64,000 bases of DNA. Origin: Chloroflexota bacterium (GTDB lineage Bacteria > Chloroflexota > Anaerolineae > Aggregatilineales > J027). Position numbers and translations under genes: made by a program. The DNA is taken from positions 248,001-312,000 of the forward strand of contig QMIT01000007.1 in assembly GCA_024434115.1 (NCBI GenBank). The letters run 5' to 3'. The number at the start of each line of letters is the position of its first letter. The stretch's first letter is position 1. Positions 35,240-44,466 of the stretch are shown piece after piece. The notes beneath the pieces were generated by a model. That model saw nothing but the letters and a program-made list of their open reading frames with translations. It had not been told where the DNA came from and did not search any database.

Positions 35240-36508
35240 ATGGGTGAGCTAGTTGTCGGTATTGATATAGGTACGACCAAAATTTGTACCATCGTTGGGG
35301 AAGTCCGCACCAACGACACGTTTATTTTAGGCGTGGGCGTCGAACCCGCACGGGGAATGCGTAAAGGCATGGTCACGGATGTTGACCAACTCAGCGCCAG
35401 CATTTCATCGTCGGTGCATAAGGCCGAACGCGCCAGTGGGTATGAGATCGGGCGGGCGTTTGTATCGCTTTCTGCCAACCATATCCAAAGCACCAACAAT
35501 CTAGGCGTGACAGGCATCTCCGGAACACGCGAAGTAGAAATTGGGGATGTCGAACGAGCGATGGATGCGGCACGGGCTTTCCCCATCCCGCATGGACGTG
35601 AAATTCTGCATGTCATCCCTCGCCGCTACAATTTGGACGAACATCAAGGCATCCGCAGCCCGTTGGGAATGCACGGTTTCCGCCTTGAGGTCGAATCGCA
35701 CATCATCATGGCGTCCAGTTCCAGCCTGCGTAATCTGGAAAAATGTGTGGAAAATGCGGGGGTCTATGTGGATCGCTTTATTTTAAATCCGCTGGCCTCC
35801 GGGGATGTCACCGTGACCCCCACCGAGCGCGAATCGGGCGTGATGGTGCTGGATATTGGCGGCGGTACAACCGACATCGCCATTTTTAATGAGGGCACCA
35901 TCTGGCACACCGCTGCGATTTCGGTTGGGGGACAGCATGTCACCAATGACATTGCACATGGCTTAAATCTGCCGTTTGAATTGGCGGAAGCGGTCAAATT
36001 GGAATATGGGCACGCCGACCCGCGTGAAATCAATCCATTAGAAACCTTCCCCGTGCAGCCGTTTGGCGAAGAACATCTCAGCAAGGTCAAACGCAGTGAT
36101 TTAGTGATGATTATCAATGCGCGTGTCACCGAATTATTTGAATTGATCGAACAGGAAGTCCAAAAAAGCGGGTTTGACGGGATGCTTCCCGCAGGGGTGG
36201 TGCTGACAGGTGGGGCCAGTTTGCTCCCCGGCATGAAAACTGTCGCCAACCGCATTTTGAAGGTTCCCGCGCGTTTGGCCCAACCGGATAACGTGACCGG
36301 TATGTCGGACATGCTGCGGAGTCCAGCCTATAGTACATCCGTAGGATTGCTAAGACTGGGTCTTATCATGGATATTGAAGATACTCGCCGCGCCAATTTA
36401 CGAAAAAATGGGCGCACCCGGCAAGCGACTGATAACAGTGCGGGGATTGGCAAAATTTTCGGGAAAATTGTAAAAAGATTCTTGCCGGAAGATGAAAATT
36501 TGCCTTGA
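35240..36508 (+). CDS. ftsA: Cell division actin-like protein FtsA
   Basis: A 422-residue actin-fold ATPase that tethers FtsZ to the membrane. VVGIDIGTTKICTIVGEV at the N-terminus is the phosphate-1 motif; the 1C (SHS2) subdomain is near 85-165, VLDIGGGTTDIAIF near 205 is phosphate-2, and LTGGASLLPGM near 320 is the adenosine motif. The C-terminus IGKIFGKIVKRFLPEDENL forms an amphipathic membrane-targeting helix. It sits directly before ftsZ. Confidence 0.95.
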   Translation: MGELVVGIDIGTTKICTIVGEVRTNDTFILGVGVEPARGMRKGMVTDVDQLSASISSSVHKAERASGYEIGRAFVSLSANHIQSTNNLGVTGISGTREVEIGDVERAMDAARAFPIPHGREILHVIPRRYNLDEHQGIRSPLGMHGFRLEVESHIIMASSSSLRNLEKCVENAGVYVDRFILNPLASGDVTVTPTERESGVMVLDIGGGTTDIAIFNEGTIWHTAAISVGGQHVTNDIAHGLNLPFELAEAVKLEYGHADPREINPLETFPVQPFGEEHLSKVKRSDLVMIINARVTELFELIEQEVQKSGFDGMLPAGVVLTGGASLLPGMKTVANRILKVPARLAQPDNVTGMSDMLRSPAYSTSVGLLRLGLIMDIEDTRRANLRKNGRTRQATDNSAGIGKIFGKIVKRFLPEDENLP

Positions 36509-36660
36509 AATGAATTCTGGTTTAATCTGATATTCATACATTCCAAACATGGCGCGTGGTAAAAAACAAACCATGCCCCAACTTTTCATAGTCAAGAAGG
36601 CCGTTTGCGCGTCCTTCACAAATTTCATAAACTGATAATGGTAACGCCCTGAATCCTAAA

Positions 36661-36698
36661 AAGGCAGCGGTCTGCCTTAGGGGGAAGTAGAGAATTTT
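36661..36698 (+). promoter_or_regulatory. Hairpin abutting the ftsZ ribosome binding site
   Basis: AAGGCAG (36661-36667) and CTGCCTT (36672-36678) form a perfect 7-base stem with a 4-base loop, immediately followed by the purine-rich site AGGGGGAAG and then the ATG at 36699. It could tune translation or mRNA stability of ftsZ. The rest of the 190-base ftsA-ftsZ gap shows no convincing promoter. Confidence 0.4.
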
Positions 36699-38015
36699 AT
36701 GTCAACAGACTTTTTGCACTCAGCCGCCGAAGATAATTTCGCACACATTAAAGTAGTCGGTGTGGGGGGCGGTGGTGGTAATGCCGTGAACCGCATGATT
36801 GACGAAGGCATGGGCGGCGTTGAATTTATTGCTATCAACACCGATTCTCAAGCTCTTATTTTGAGCAAGGCCAAAACGCGCGTCCGTATTGGAGACAAGC
36901 TCACACGTGGGCTGGGCGCGGGCGGCAACCCGGAAATCGGGCGTAAAGCCGCCGAAGAAAGCGCCGACGAAATTTACGAAGTCCTGCGCGGCGCGGATAT
37001 GGTCTTTATCACCTGCGGTATGGGAGGTGGAACGGGCACGGGGGCTGCCCCAATTGTGGCCCAAGCCGCCCGTGAACTGGGTGCATTGACCATCGGCGTT
37101 GTGACCCGCCCGTTTACCTTTGAAGGTGCGCGGCGTCAGCAATCGTCTGAATCTGGTATTGAAGCCCTCAAGGGTCAGGTAGATACCTTAATTGTCATTC
37201 CCAATGATCGCCTGCTCCAAATTGTGGACAAGAAAGCCAGCCTGCAACAAGCCTTTGCGATGGCGGATGATGTGCTGCGGCAGGGTATTCAAGGGATTTC
37301 CGAACTGATTACCGTGCCCGGTCTGATTAACCTCGACTTCAACGACGTGCGAGCGATTATGAGCGAAGGTGGCGCGGCATTGATGGCGGTTGGACGTGCC
37401 AAAGGCGAAGACCGTGCCCGCCAAGCTGCCGAAGCAGCCATTTCCAGCAATTTGCTTGATGTCACCATTGATGGCGCACGCGGCATCCTGTTTAATGTGA
37501 CAGGCGGCCCGAACATGAGCCTGTTTGAGGTCAATGAAGCGGCGGCCATCATCAAAGAGACAGCCCATCCCGATGTCAACCTCATTTTCGGCGCGGTCAT
37601 TGATGAGAACATGGCTGATGAAATCCGCATCACGGTTATTGCGACGGGTTTTGAACAGGGCACCCGGGTTGGGGTACGCCGCCCGAATCAGCCCGCCAAT
37701 GATTGGGCACAACCACGCCAGCAATATCAACAACCCCAACAACCGCAGTATCAAGCACAACCAACCTATTATCAACAGCCACCTGCGCAGCATCAAGCTC
37801 CGCCTCCGGCCCAATATCAACCACCACAGCCCCCACCGCCTGCTGCCGAGCCACCTGCCGCACCGCCGCCACAATATCAAGCGCCTGCGCAGCAGCAACC
37901 AACTCAACCACCGGCCCAACAGCCACCGCGCAAAGAGGAACTACCTGTGCGTGGCTATGAATCGTCGGAAGACTTGGATATTCCAGCCTTCCTGCGCCGG
38001 AATAAGGATCGGTAG
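36699..38015 (+). CDS. ftsZ: Cell division tubulin homologue FtsZ
   Basis: A 438-residue GTPase that polymerises into the Z ring. The globular domain carries [14 protein letters not shown] near 20-33, the tubulin signature GGGTGTG at 109-115, and the T7 loop [10 protein letters not shown] near 208. After about residue 325 a Pro/Gln-rich disordered linker runs to about 420. The conserved C-terminal peptide [10 protein letters not shown], which binds FtsA, is near the end. It is preceded by a 190-base gap with a hairpin at its ribosome binding site and followed by a terminator. Confidence 0.97.
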   Translation: MSTDFLHSAAEDNFAHIKVVGVGGGGGNAVNRMIDEGMGGVEFIAINTDSQALILSKAKTRVRIGDKLTRGLGAGGNPEIGRKAAEESADEIYEVLRGADMVFITCGMGGGTGTGAAPIVAQAARELGALTIGVVTRPFTFEGARRQQSSESGIEALKGQVDTLIVIPNDRLLQIVDKKASLQQAFAMADDVLRQGIQGISELITVPGLINLDFNDVRAIMSEGGAALMAVGRAKGEDRARQAAEAAISSNLLDVTIDGARGILFNVTGGPNMSLFEVNEAAAIIKETAHPDVNLIFGAVIDENMADEIRITVIATGFEQGTRVGVRRPNQPANDWAQPRQQYQQPQQPQYQAQPTYYQQPPAQHQAPPPAQYQPPQPPPPAAEPPAAPPPQYQAPAQQQPTQPPAQQPPRKEELPVRGYESSEDLDIPAFLRRNKDR

Positions 38016-38045
38016 TTCTTAGAAGTACACCAAATTGAACAAACG

Positions 38046-38078
38046 CCCCTTACTGGCAATCGCTGGTGAGGGGTTTTT
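38046..38078 (+). terminator. Terminator of the ftsZ transcript
   Basis: CCCCTTAC (38046-38053) pairs with GTGAGGGG (38066-38073, one G-T pair) and is followed by TTTTT. It rules out a proposed earlier start for the next gene. Confidence 0.75.
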
Positions 38079-38130
38079 GATTACCAAAGGGTATAACTGT
38101 TACTTAGATTCGGACTGTTGGAGAAACTCC

Positions 38131-38847
38131 ATGACCACTAACAGAAACCTTTGGAGTCAAGCCATTGCTTCATTCTTGAGTATTGTTTGGGGAGGCTTCG
38201 TTTTTGCGTTATCTGTATCGTGGTCACATCGCTTTGTTGATTTCATCAACCAACCTCTTTTCTTAATCGTACCGTTGTCTCTGGTATTGATGCTAGGGTT
38301 TATGCCAATCTCTTTGTGGCAAGGCTATTGTGCTAGAAAAGAAATCATACTTCTGGTTGTAGCTTGTCTTATTTTATTTGGAGCGATTCTCGTATGGCTA
38401 ATTTATCTGTCGGCAAACTACGAGCATCCTAAAGGTTGGACCTGTAATGAACAGGACAGCATGTACATTCCATCCCTATTTATCTTCTCGATTATGGCGT
38501 CTTTCCTACTGGTCATTGCTTTGAGCCAATCTCAAACCACATCTGGGCAAGACAATCTGATTTTTTTGCTGACACATGTTAGCATCCTAAGTCTTTATAG
38601 CACCCCTTGGATAGCTGGCCTGCATTGTGGTACTTTCTTTTATGAAGGAAGCTATGTAATGCGCGGCTTACTCATACTTTTTATGCTGATTTGTTCACCA
38701 GCTCTCCTATTTCTAAACTTAATTGCTTTACCAAAATGGAGACAGTTCTCATGGCTAACAAAACTTGTGATGGTGAATTCTTTTGTGATTGGGGCCGGAT
38801 CAATTGCCTTATGCTACACACTCGTCATTCTCGTCACGATATCTTAA
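38131..38847 (+). CDS. Polytopic membrane protein of unknown function
   Basis: A 238-residue protein with about seven hydrophobic segments and few charged residues between them. No family was recognised. The ATG at 38131 has GGAG 7 bases upstream and lies after the ftsZ terminator; an in-frame TTG before that terminator was rejected. The gene is visibly AT-richer than ftsZ and the following regulator, so it may be a recent arrival. The two Cys in the loop near residue 105-185 could form an extracellular disulfide, but this is speculative. Confidence 0.6.
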   Translation: MTTNRNLWSQAIASFLSIVWGGFVFALSVSWSHRFVDFINQPLFLIVPLSLVLMLGFMPISLWQGYCARKEIILLVVACLILFGAILVWLIYLSANYEHPKGWTCNEQDSMYIPSLFIFSIMASFLLVIALSQSQTTSGQDNLIFLLTHVSILSLYSTPWIAGLHCGTFFYEGSYVMRGLLILFMLICSPALLFLNLIALPKWRQFSWLTKLVMVNSFVIGAGSIALCYTLVILVTIS

Positions 38848-38934
38848 AATTAATTTTTTACAATTTTCAGGAGGTTAAGGTATTACACTTGGACAAGGGA
38901 TTTTTTGAGTGATGGGGATGGTGAGGAGCAAAAA

Positions 38935-39306
38935 ATGGCAACGATTTTAATGGTCGAAGATGATGCCCCGATGGCAGGATTATACGCACGGGCCTTAGAA
39001 GCACAGGGGCATGAAGTGTTGATCGCCCCCAGCATCCAACAGGGGCTTGAAGTCTTGGACAGCACGTGGGTGGATTTGATTATTTTGGATATGACATTGC
39101 CGGACGGCGCTGGAACGCAAATTTTGGACTTCTTGGAAACCAGCCCCAAAGTGATTCCCGTCATTATCGCTACTGGCTTTTCCCGCTATCTGAAACAGGG
39201 TGAGCGTAATATCGTTGCGGCAACGTTATCCAAACCTGTGACGACCTCCCAACTCCTTCAATCGGTGAGTACGGTACTTGAAGACCTTAATCTACGCGAA
39301 GAATAA
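38935..39306 (+). CDS. Single-domain response regulator
   Basis: A 123-residue CheY-like receiver without output domain. The acidic pocket is E8-D9-D10 (MVEDD), the phosphoacceptor is Asp52 in IILDMTLPDG, the switch Thr is T80 in IIATGF, and Lys100 is in LSKPV. Such proteins act by protein contact after phosphorylation by a histidine kinase; no kinase is nearby. The ATG at 38935 has GAGGAG upstream. It overlaps the possible TTG start of the next gene by 29 bases. Confidence 0.85.
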   Translation: MATILMVEDDAPMAGLYARALEAQGHEVLIAPSIQQGLEVLDSTWVDLIILDMTLPDGAGTQILDFLETSPKVIPVIIATGFSRYLKQGERNIVAATLSKPVTTSQLLQSVSTVLEDLNLREE

Positions 39307-40063
39307 CCTATGTTTTGGGTTGGCTTTGTTAATGGGGCTATCGGCTCTGATATTCCCCCACACCACCACCGCACAGGAAGGCCCAACCCAAGACCATGTG
39401 TATGAATTGATGGCTGAAATTGAAAATACCTATGGGGTTGGGTTTGCCTATCCCTCTGAATGGCAGGCAACCAGCGCCAATGAGGTCATTCAATTCAACG
39501 AATATTTGACCATCATTTTGGAATCATTGAGTCAAGTATCCGAAACCTTCTATCAACTCGGACGAGCGCCAGATGACCCCCTCCGCATCACTCCCGCCGA
39601 TTATTTCCGGCTGCATTTTGATCGTGCCCATATTGTGATTGACCGCACCACCCAGTTAGGGGACAATTTCGCAGGGAAGACCAATCCACTGTATGGGGAG
39701 GGCACGATTATTGGATATTCCATTCAACTCACCGGAGAGGGAATGCGCCAACCCTTTACTCTCGCCCATGAACTGGGGCATGTGATAGACAGCCTCCTAA
39801 CCGACTTGCCACACACCCAGCATGTGGAGGTTTTAGGCGGGGAATGGGGAGCGGTCAATTGGATTCCCGGCAAGGGGTATATCGGCAATGAGGCCCTGTT
39901 TCCGCGTGCGGTAGGTGGCCCCAATGAAGATTTCGCCGATACGTTTGGGCAGATGATGATGGGCAAACTCAGCCCGCTGAAAAGTACCGCCCCCCGCTGG
40001 TTATTTATGGTGCTTCATCTGCGTGATTGGTTGGATGCCATTCGTAAACTGCCTGCCAGCTAA
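39278..40063 (+). CDS. Secreted metalloprotease-like protein (HELGH)
   Basis: A 261-residue exported protein with an N-terminal signal-like stretch (residues 10-32, Ala-rich end near TTTAQE). The zinc-binding HELGH is at residues 164-168, and a downstream NEDFADTFGQMM near 217 offers a third ligand and an acidic residue, a zincin-like layout. No known peptidase family was recognised with confidence; a cell wall or matrix substrate is a guess from the next gene, an L,D-transpeptidase. The TTG start overlaps the regulator; a later ATG at 39331 would remove most of the signal peptide. Confidence 0.6.
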   Translation: MKTLIYAKNNLCFGLALLMGLSALIFPHTTTAQEGPTQDHVYELMAEIENTYGVGFAYPSEWQATSANEVIQFNEYLTIILESLSQVSETFYQLGRAPDDPLRITPADYFRLHFDRAHIVIDRTTQLGDNFAGKTNPLYGEGTIIGYSIQLTGEGMRQPFTLAHELGHVIDSLLTDLPHTQHVEVLGGEWGAVNWIPGKGYIGNEALFPRAVGGPNEDFADTFGQMMMGKLSPLKSTAPRWLFMVLHLRDWLDAIRKLPAS

Positions 40064-40115
40064 TTTCCTTACCCTTCATCAGTTTGCCGTCATTATTTTA
40101 ACAGCTTGCCAGAGG

Positions 40116-40144
40116 TTGACATTACTGGGCAAGGTGTTTACGAT
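40116..40144 (+). promoter_or_regulatory. Promoter of the L,D-transpeptidase gene
   Basis: TTGACA (40116-40121) is a perfect -35 and TACGAT (40139-40144) lies 17 bases downstream. It implies transcription from about 40151 and supports the ATG at 40196 over upstream in-frame codons. Confidence 0.6.
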
Positions 40145-40195
40145 TCTAGGATGTTTTTTACTGGAAACCTATTATTTTGTGGAGTCGTTTGGGCG

Positions 40196-41182
40196 ATGAG
40201 AAGAATTATCTTCGCAGTTACCGTCTTGGCCCTCATCAGTTTAAGTTTTACCCATACCTCACTAAGTCGTCATTTTTTCAAATCCGTTCCGACGATTGTG
40301 CGTGCCGATGGCAATAATCTATTTGGGGTGGGAGCATGTTCAAAATTGACCCAACAAACCCCTCGCACACCCGAATGTGATGCCGAAATCGAAGCCAATC
40401 CATTGCCTGAGTTGACACACCCTGTCGAATATGACGAGAAACGCGATGGTCAGGGTCATCCACGCAGTATCATGCTGCCGGAAGAACCCTTGCCTTTTCC
40501 TATCGCATGGCAAAAACGCCCTTGGTATTTCAGTGATGCCCCCGGTGTGCTGCCTGCCGATAATGATTGGACAAACGCCCGCTTGATCGGGCATTATGCC
40601 ATGTATTATGCCTATGCGGTTGTCGAGGCGGACAATGCGTTGTGGTATCTGATCGGCCCCGGTCAGTGGATGAAGGACGAATTTGTCTCGGTGCTGCAAA
40701 TCCCGGAGCGTCCAGAGGGGGTTTCCGGAATGTGGGTCGCCATTGATGTCACCCAACAGACACTGGTGGCTTTTATAGACGATACCCCTGTCTACGCCAC
40801 ACTAGTTTCGACAGGCTATTGGATTTTGACCGACACGGGTCTGTTTCAAGTGTATGCCCGCACGCTTTCAACCACGATGTCTGGACCTCCCGGCGCGAAT
40901 CCGCCTGAATATGTGCTGCCTGCTACCCCTTGGGTGCAATTTTTTAACCATGATGAGGCACTGCATGGAGCGTATTATCACAACTATTTCGGCATGAAAC
41001 GCAGTCATGGCTGTGTCAATCTATCCCCCGGTGACGCCGAATGGGTATGGAATTTCTTCGACCAGACCGCCGCCGAATGGCATCCGAGCGGCCCCGATTC
41101 ATTTTTTGTAGACCATCCCGAAAAAGCCCCTTGGGTGTTGGTCTACGAAAGCCCAGCAGTCCCTGTATCCGTTACATGGTAA
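40196..41182 (+). CDS. L,D-transpeptidase (YkuD family)
   Basis: A 328-residue exported wall enzyme. A signal peptide or anchor (residues 2-24) leads to a roughly 150-residue region of unknown fold, then the YkuD domain. The active site HGAYYHNYFGMKRSHGCVNL has the catalytic Cys273. These enzymes make 3-3 crosslinks in peptidoglycan or attach proteins to it, using tetrapeptide donors, and resist most beta-lactams except carbapenems. Start chosen from a near-consensus promoter just upstream. The next gene begins over its stop codon. Confidence 0.88.
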   Translation: MRRIIFAVTVLALISLSFTHTSLSRHFFKSVPTIVRADGNNLFGVGACSKLTQQTPRTPECDAEIEANPLPELTHPVEYDEKRDGQGHPRSIMLPEEPLPFPIAWQKRPWYFSDAPGVLPADNDWTNARLIGHYAMYYAYAVVEADNALWYLIGPGQWMKDEFVSVLQIPERPEGVSGMWVAIDVTQQTLVAFIDDTPVYATLVSTGYWILTDTGLFQVYARTLSTTMSGPPGANPPEYVLPATPWVQFFNHDEALHGAYYHNYFGMKRSHGCVNLSPGDAEWVWNFFDQTAAEWHPSGPDSFFVDHPEKAPWVLVYESPAVPVSVTW

Positions 41183-42567
41183 ACAAACGAATGAAACAAT
41201 CAAAATTCCTAATGGTCATGATAGCGCTGGCCGTGCTGGTTGGCGCTTTTTTCCCGCCTACGCCTGCCCATGCCCAAACCCCGACGGTAGTGGTTGTTTA
41301 TACGGACTTTGAAGACAACATGGTGTTGTTCGATTCATCCACTGGCGCTGCCCGAACATTGATTGCGGCTCAGGCAGGCCGGAGCGTTGATTATCGGATT
41401 CTGCTTTCTCCCGACAAAACAAAGGTAGCCATCTATGCCTACAATTTCGATGGGGCGGCAGTCCGTTCGGGGGATACCAGCACCGTTCAAGATACACTGC
41501 AAATTTTTAGCCTGCCCGATGGTGAAAATCTGCTGACCGAGGTTTTGATGCTGCCCAATATTTTGGGGATTGGCGTAAACGACGACGCATTTCCGCCGAT
41601 GAATATCCATGATTTTGTGGCGTGGTCGCCCGATGGCAGCCAAATTGCGTGGGTTACCAATAATCCCGGCTGGAACACCGTGCATGTTTTTCCAAGTAAT
41701 GTGACTGGTGAACCCGCCAAAAATCTGATTGCCAGTGAGGACAGTGTGGGTCAACTCAGCACCTTACGCTGGTCACCGGACGGCACACAGTTGGCTTATG
41801 CCAGTGTAAGCAGTTTCGCCAGCGAAGATGGTAGCCCTCAGACAAACGGCCTCTATACCTATTCGCTTGCAAATGACACCAACACCACCGTCGAAGTCGG
41901 CAATAATGGCGCATCCTATTGGTTCTTGGGCTGGGATACGGATAGCAGCCTGCTCTGGTCGCCGTTTGGGGTGGAGGCAGGCGCGACGGGACTGTATCGT
42001 TATGACCTCACCGCTGGCACGGACACTGAACTCATCCCCACCACACAGCCAATGTCACGTGCCGCAATTGATGGCACGACCCAGACGATAGCCTTTGCCG
42101 TGCCCAATCTAGGTGTCGAGGGTAGTGCCCCACAAGCTGGACTTACACCGGGAGCGTATATCATTGGATTGGATGGACAGCCCACGCCGATTTTCGCCGC
42201 TGATAACCTCTATGGAGTCTATTTCATCCAATCTGGTTTGCTGGCGGTGGGTAATGACACGGTAATTCGGGTCGCCGATAGCACCCAGTTTAATATGAAT
42301 TTGCTGCGGCGGGCCATCTTTTCACCAGACGGCACACAGGCGATTGGCGAAAAAGAATCCAAGACCTTTTTGCGTGAATTGGCAAGCGAGACGGAAACTG
42401 AAATCTACTCGCTGTATTTTGTGGATGGGGATTGGTTGGATGCCAGTACCGTGCTGATGAAGGTCGGCGCGTATGGGTCAGTGATCGGGGTTTGGCAAGC
42501 AGGCGGAAGTTTTACCCAATTGGTGGAAAATTCTGGCAACGGCCCGTTTGTTGGGGTGCTGCAATAG
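41176..42567 (+). CDS. Secreted TolB/WD40-like beta-propeller protein
   Basis: A 463-residue exported protein. The signal peptide ends near PAHAQ (about residue 33). Propeller blades with PDxA/SPDG patterns follow: VAWSPDGSQIAWV, LRWSPDGTQLAYA, and IFSPDGTQAIGE near the end. The ATG at 41176 overlaps the L,D-transpeptidase stop by 7 bases; a second ATG at 41191 is equally possible. It probably binds an extracellular protein or glycan; no enzyme motif is seen. Cotranscribed with the transpeptidase. Confidence 0.72.
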   Translation: MVNKRMKQSKFLMVMIALAVLVGAFFPPTPAHAQTPTVVVVYTDFEDNMVLFDSSTGAARTLIAAQAGRSVDYRILLSPDKTKVAIYAYNFDGAAVRSGDTSTVQDTLQIFSLPDGENLLTEVLMLPNILGIGVNDDAFPPMNIHDFVAWSPDGSQIAWVTNNPGWNTVHVFPSNVTGEPAKNLIASEDSVGQLSTLRWSPDGTQLAYASVSSFASEDGSPQTNGLYTYSLANDTNTTVEVGNNGASYWFLGWDTDSSLLWSPFGVEAGATGLYRYDLTAGTDTELIPTTQPMSRAAIDGTTQTIAFAVPNLGVEGSAPQAGLTPGAYIIGLDGQPTPIFAADNLYGVYFIQSGLLAVGNDTVIRVADSTQFNMNLLRRAIFSPDGTQAIGEKESKTFLRELASETETEIYSLYFVDGDWLDASTVLMKVGAYGSVIGVWQAGGSFTQLVENSGNGPFVGVLQ

Positions 42568-42647
42568 CCTGAATCTGGTTTTTCGGTGCGCCATTATTGT
42601 ACAATGGGGCATATTCGGTTTGAGGGGGAAAGTCTGCGAGGTGACTG

Positions 42648-43316
42648 GTGGCGGAACAATATGAGATTCCACTTTTTCCTTTAAATACGGTACTTTTCCC
42701 CGGCATGATCCTCCCACTCCGCATTTTTGAGGAACGCTATAAGCTCATGCTGAAGCAGTGTATTGCCGAATCCAAGCCATTTGGGGTGGTGCTGCTCAAA
42801 ACAGGCCGAGCCGAGGGCGCTTTTAACGGTCAAATCTATAACATTGGCACGACGGCGCAGATCACCCAAGTCAATCCGATGGCGGATGAGACGTATAATG
42901 TTTTGACATTGGGCATGAAACGGTTTCGCTTGATCGAAGCCTATCAAATCCACCCCTATCTGAGTGGCATGGTGGAAGATTATCCGCTGACCAATGGGAA
43001 TTCACCCGAAGCTATTTCCGGTTCCCTGCGCTTGCTGCATCTGATTGAAAAATATCTGGAGGCCTTCCGCAAAATTGGCAAACTGCCGTTTCGCATTGAC
43101 CAAGTACCGACTGATCCGATTACATTAGCCTTTTTGACTGCGATTATGCTACCCGTCTCCAATGATGAAAAACAATCGCTGTTGAGTGTGGTGGATATTC
43201 CCGAATTGCTGCGCGAGGAATTCCAATTGATGCGTTATGAAACCCATATGACACAGATTTTGGCAGATGAACCCCAAGCGCCGACCCATCCCACATCGTC
43301 GTTCTCCCTAAACTAA
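42648..43316 (+). CDS. LON substrate-binding domain protein
   Basis: A 222-residue protein made of a LON N-terminal (PUA-like) domain only. LFPLNTVLFPGMILPLRIFEERY near residue 6 is the family hallmark. It lacks the AAA and Ser-Lys protease parts of Lon, as in the stand-alone YcaI/LonB-type proteins of unknown role. GTG start at 42648 with a GAGG-type site about 10 bases upstream. It precedes plsX but a gap with two hairpins separates them. Confidence 0.85.
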   Translation: MAEQYEIPLFPLNTVLFPGMILPLRIFEERYKLMLKQCIAESKPFGVVLLKTGRAEGAFNGQIYNIGTTAQITQVNPMADETYNVLTLGMKRFRLIEAYQIHPYLSGMVEDYPLTNGNSPEAISGSLRLLHLIEKYLEAFRKIGKLPFRIDQVPTDPITLAFLTAIMLPVSNDEKQSLLSVVDIPELLREEFQLMRYETHMTQILADEPQAPTHPTSSFSLN

Positions 43317-43326
43317 AACTATCCCT

Positions 43327-43379
43327 GTATCCCCAGATACGTTATCTTTGTAGGGACGCTGTTTATCCAACGTCTCTAC
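43327..43379. repeat. Tandem hairpins, the second REP-like
   Basis: GTATC (43327-43331) pairs with GATAC (43336-43340). Then GTAGGGACG (43350-43358) pairs with CGTCTCTAC (43371-43379), nine pairs with one G-T. The second matches the style of the palindrome at 10162-10187. A TTATTTTG tract follows, so it may also end LON-gene transcripts. Confidence 0.5.
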
Positions 43380-43407
43380 TTATTTTGTTTGTGGAGCAAG
43401 TAAAACA

Positions 43408-44430
43408 ATGCGTATTGTTCTTGATGCAATGGGCAGCGACACCTGCCCTGTCCCCGATGTTGAAGGTGCGGTGCAGGCCGCCCATGAATTTGGCGACACG
43501 ATTATTCTCGTAGGCGATGAAACCCGTATCCAAGCCGAACTCGTCAAATATCCCACAACAGGCTTACCGATTGAAGTGGTTCATGCCGGCCAAACTGTCA
43601 CGATGGAAGACACCCCTTCAAAAATTGTCAAAGGCAAACCCGATTCCTCCCTTCATGTTGGGCTGCAATTGGTTGAAGATGGCAAAGCGGATGCGTTTGT
43701 CACCTGTGGCAATACGGGGGCTGTTTTAGCAGTAGCGACGACTGCCAAAGTCCGCCGGATTCAAGGCATCCATCGCCCCGCCCTTAGTTCGATTGTCCCA
43801 TTTGGTGAACGCCATGTGGTGCTGATTGATATTGGTGCGAACGCCGATTGTAAACCCGAATATCTAGTGCAGTTTGCGCTGATGGGCAGTGTATACGCCG
43901 AAAAAGCCCTCGGTACACAAAACCCCACAGTTGCTCTGCTGTCGAATGGCGAAGAAGAAGGCAAGGGCAACGAACTTACCAAAAGCACCCTACCGCTGCT
44001 GACGGCTTCAGGCCTGAATTTCATCGGCAATATTGAACCCAAAGAGATGCTGCAAGGCCACGCAGATGTGATTGTATCGGATGGGTTTGTGGGTAATATG
44101 GTCGTCAAGACATTAGAAGCGACCAGCAGCATGGCCTTTGCCCAAATTCGGAATGCCGCCAAGCAGGATATACGCGGTATAATCGGTGGTTTGTTGATGA
44201 AACCCGTTGTAGGCAAAATCCGCAAAAAATTTGACCCGTTTGAGATTGGCGGTGCGCCTCTTTTGGGCGTGAATGGTGTTGTAATTGTAGGTCATGGTCG
44301 CAGCAATGCCTATGCTGTAAAAAATGCGATTAGGCAGGCGCGTTTGGCGGTGGCGGGTGATATTGTGAATACTATCCGGCAAGGGTTGGTCCGTCAGGCC
44401 CAAACGAACGATCATGCAACGAATAACTAA
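43408..44430 (+). CDS. plsX: Phosphate acyltransferase PlsX
   Basis: A 340-residue enzyme that makes acyl-phosphate from acyl-ACP for phospholipid synthesis. MRIVLDAMGSDTCPVPDVEGA at the N-terminus, TCGNTGAVLA near 98 and LLGVNGVVIVGHGRSNAYAV near 283 are diagnostic. PlsX and FabF side by side link phospholipid and fatty acid synthesis. GGAGC lies upstream of the ATG. Length is normal. Confidence 0.95.
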   Translation: MRIVLDAMGSDTCPVPDVEGAVQAAHEFGDTIILVGDETRIQAELVKYPTTGLPIEVVHAGQTVTMEDTPSKIVKGKPDSSLHVGLQLVEDGKADAFVTCGNTGAVLAVATTAKVRRIQGIHRPALSSIVPFGERHVVLIDIGANADCKPEYLVQFALMGSVYAEKALGTQNPTVALLSNGEEEGKGNELTKSTLPLLTASGLNFIGNIEPKEMLQGHADVIVSDGFVGNMVVKTLEATSSMAFAQIRNAAKQDIRGIIGGLLMKPVVGKIRKKFDPFEIGGAPLLGVNGVVIVGHGRSNAYAVKNAIRQARLAVAGDIVNTIRQGLVRQAQTNDHATNN

Positions 44431-44466
44431 AACCCGTATATCTTATGAGTAAGGAGTAGTGCCTTC

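Noticed and set aside
37690..37930. Repetitive CAA/CCA-rich DNA in ftsZ.
   Set aside because: It encodes the disordered FtsZ linker and shows no regular period.
38077..38097. TTGATT and TATAAC as a promoter after ftsZ.
   Set aside because: The spacer is only 9 bases, far too short.
38035..38130. In-frame TTG at 38035 as start of the membrane protein after ftsZ.
   Set aside because: The stretch holds the ftsZ terminator, and ATG 38131 has a good ribosome binding site.
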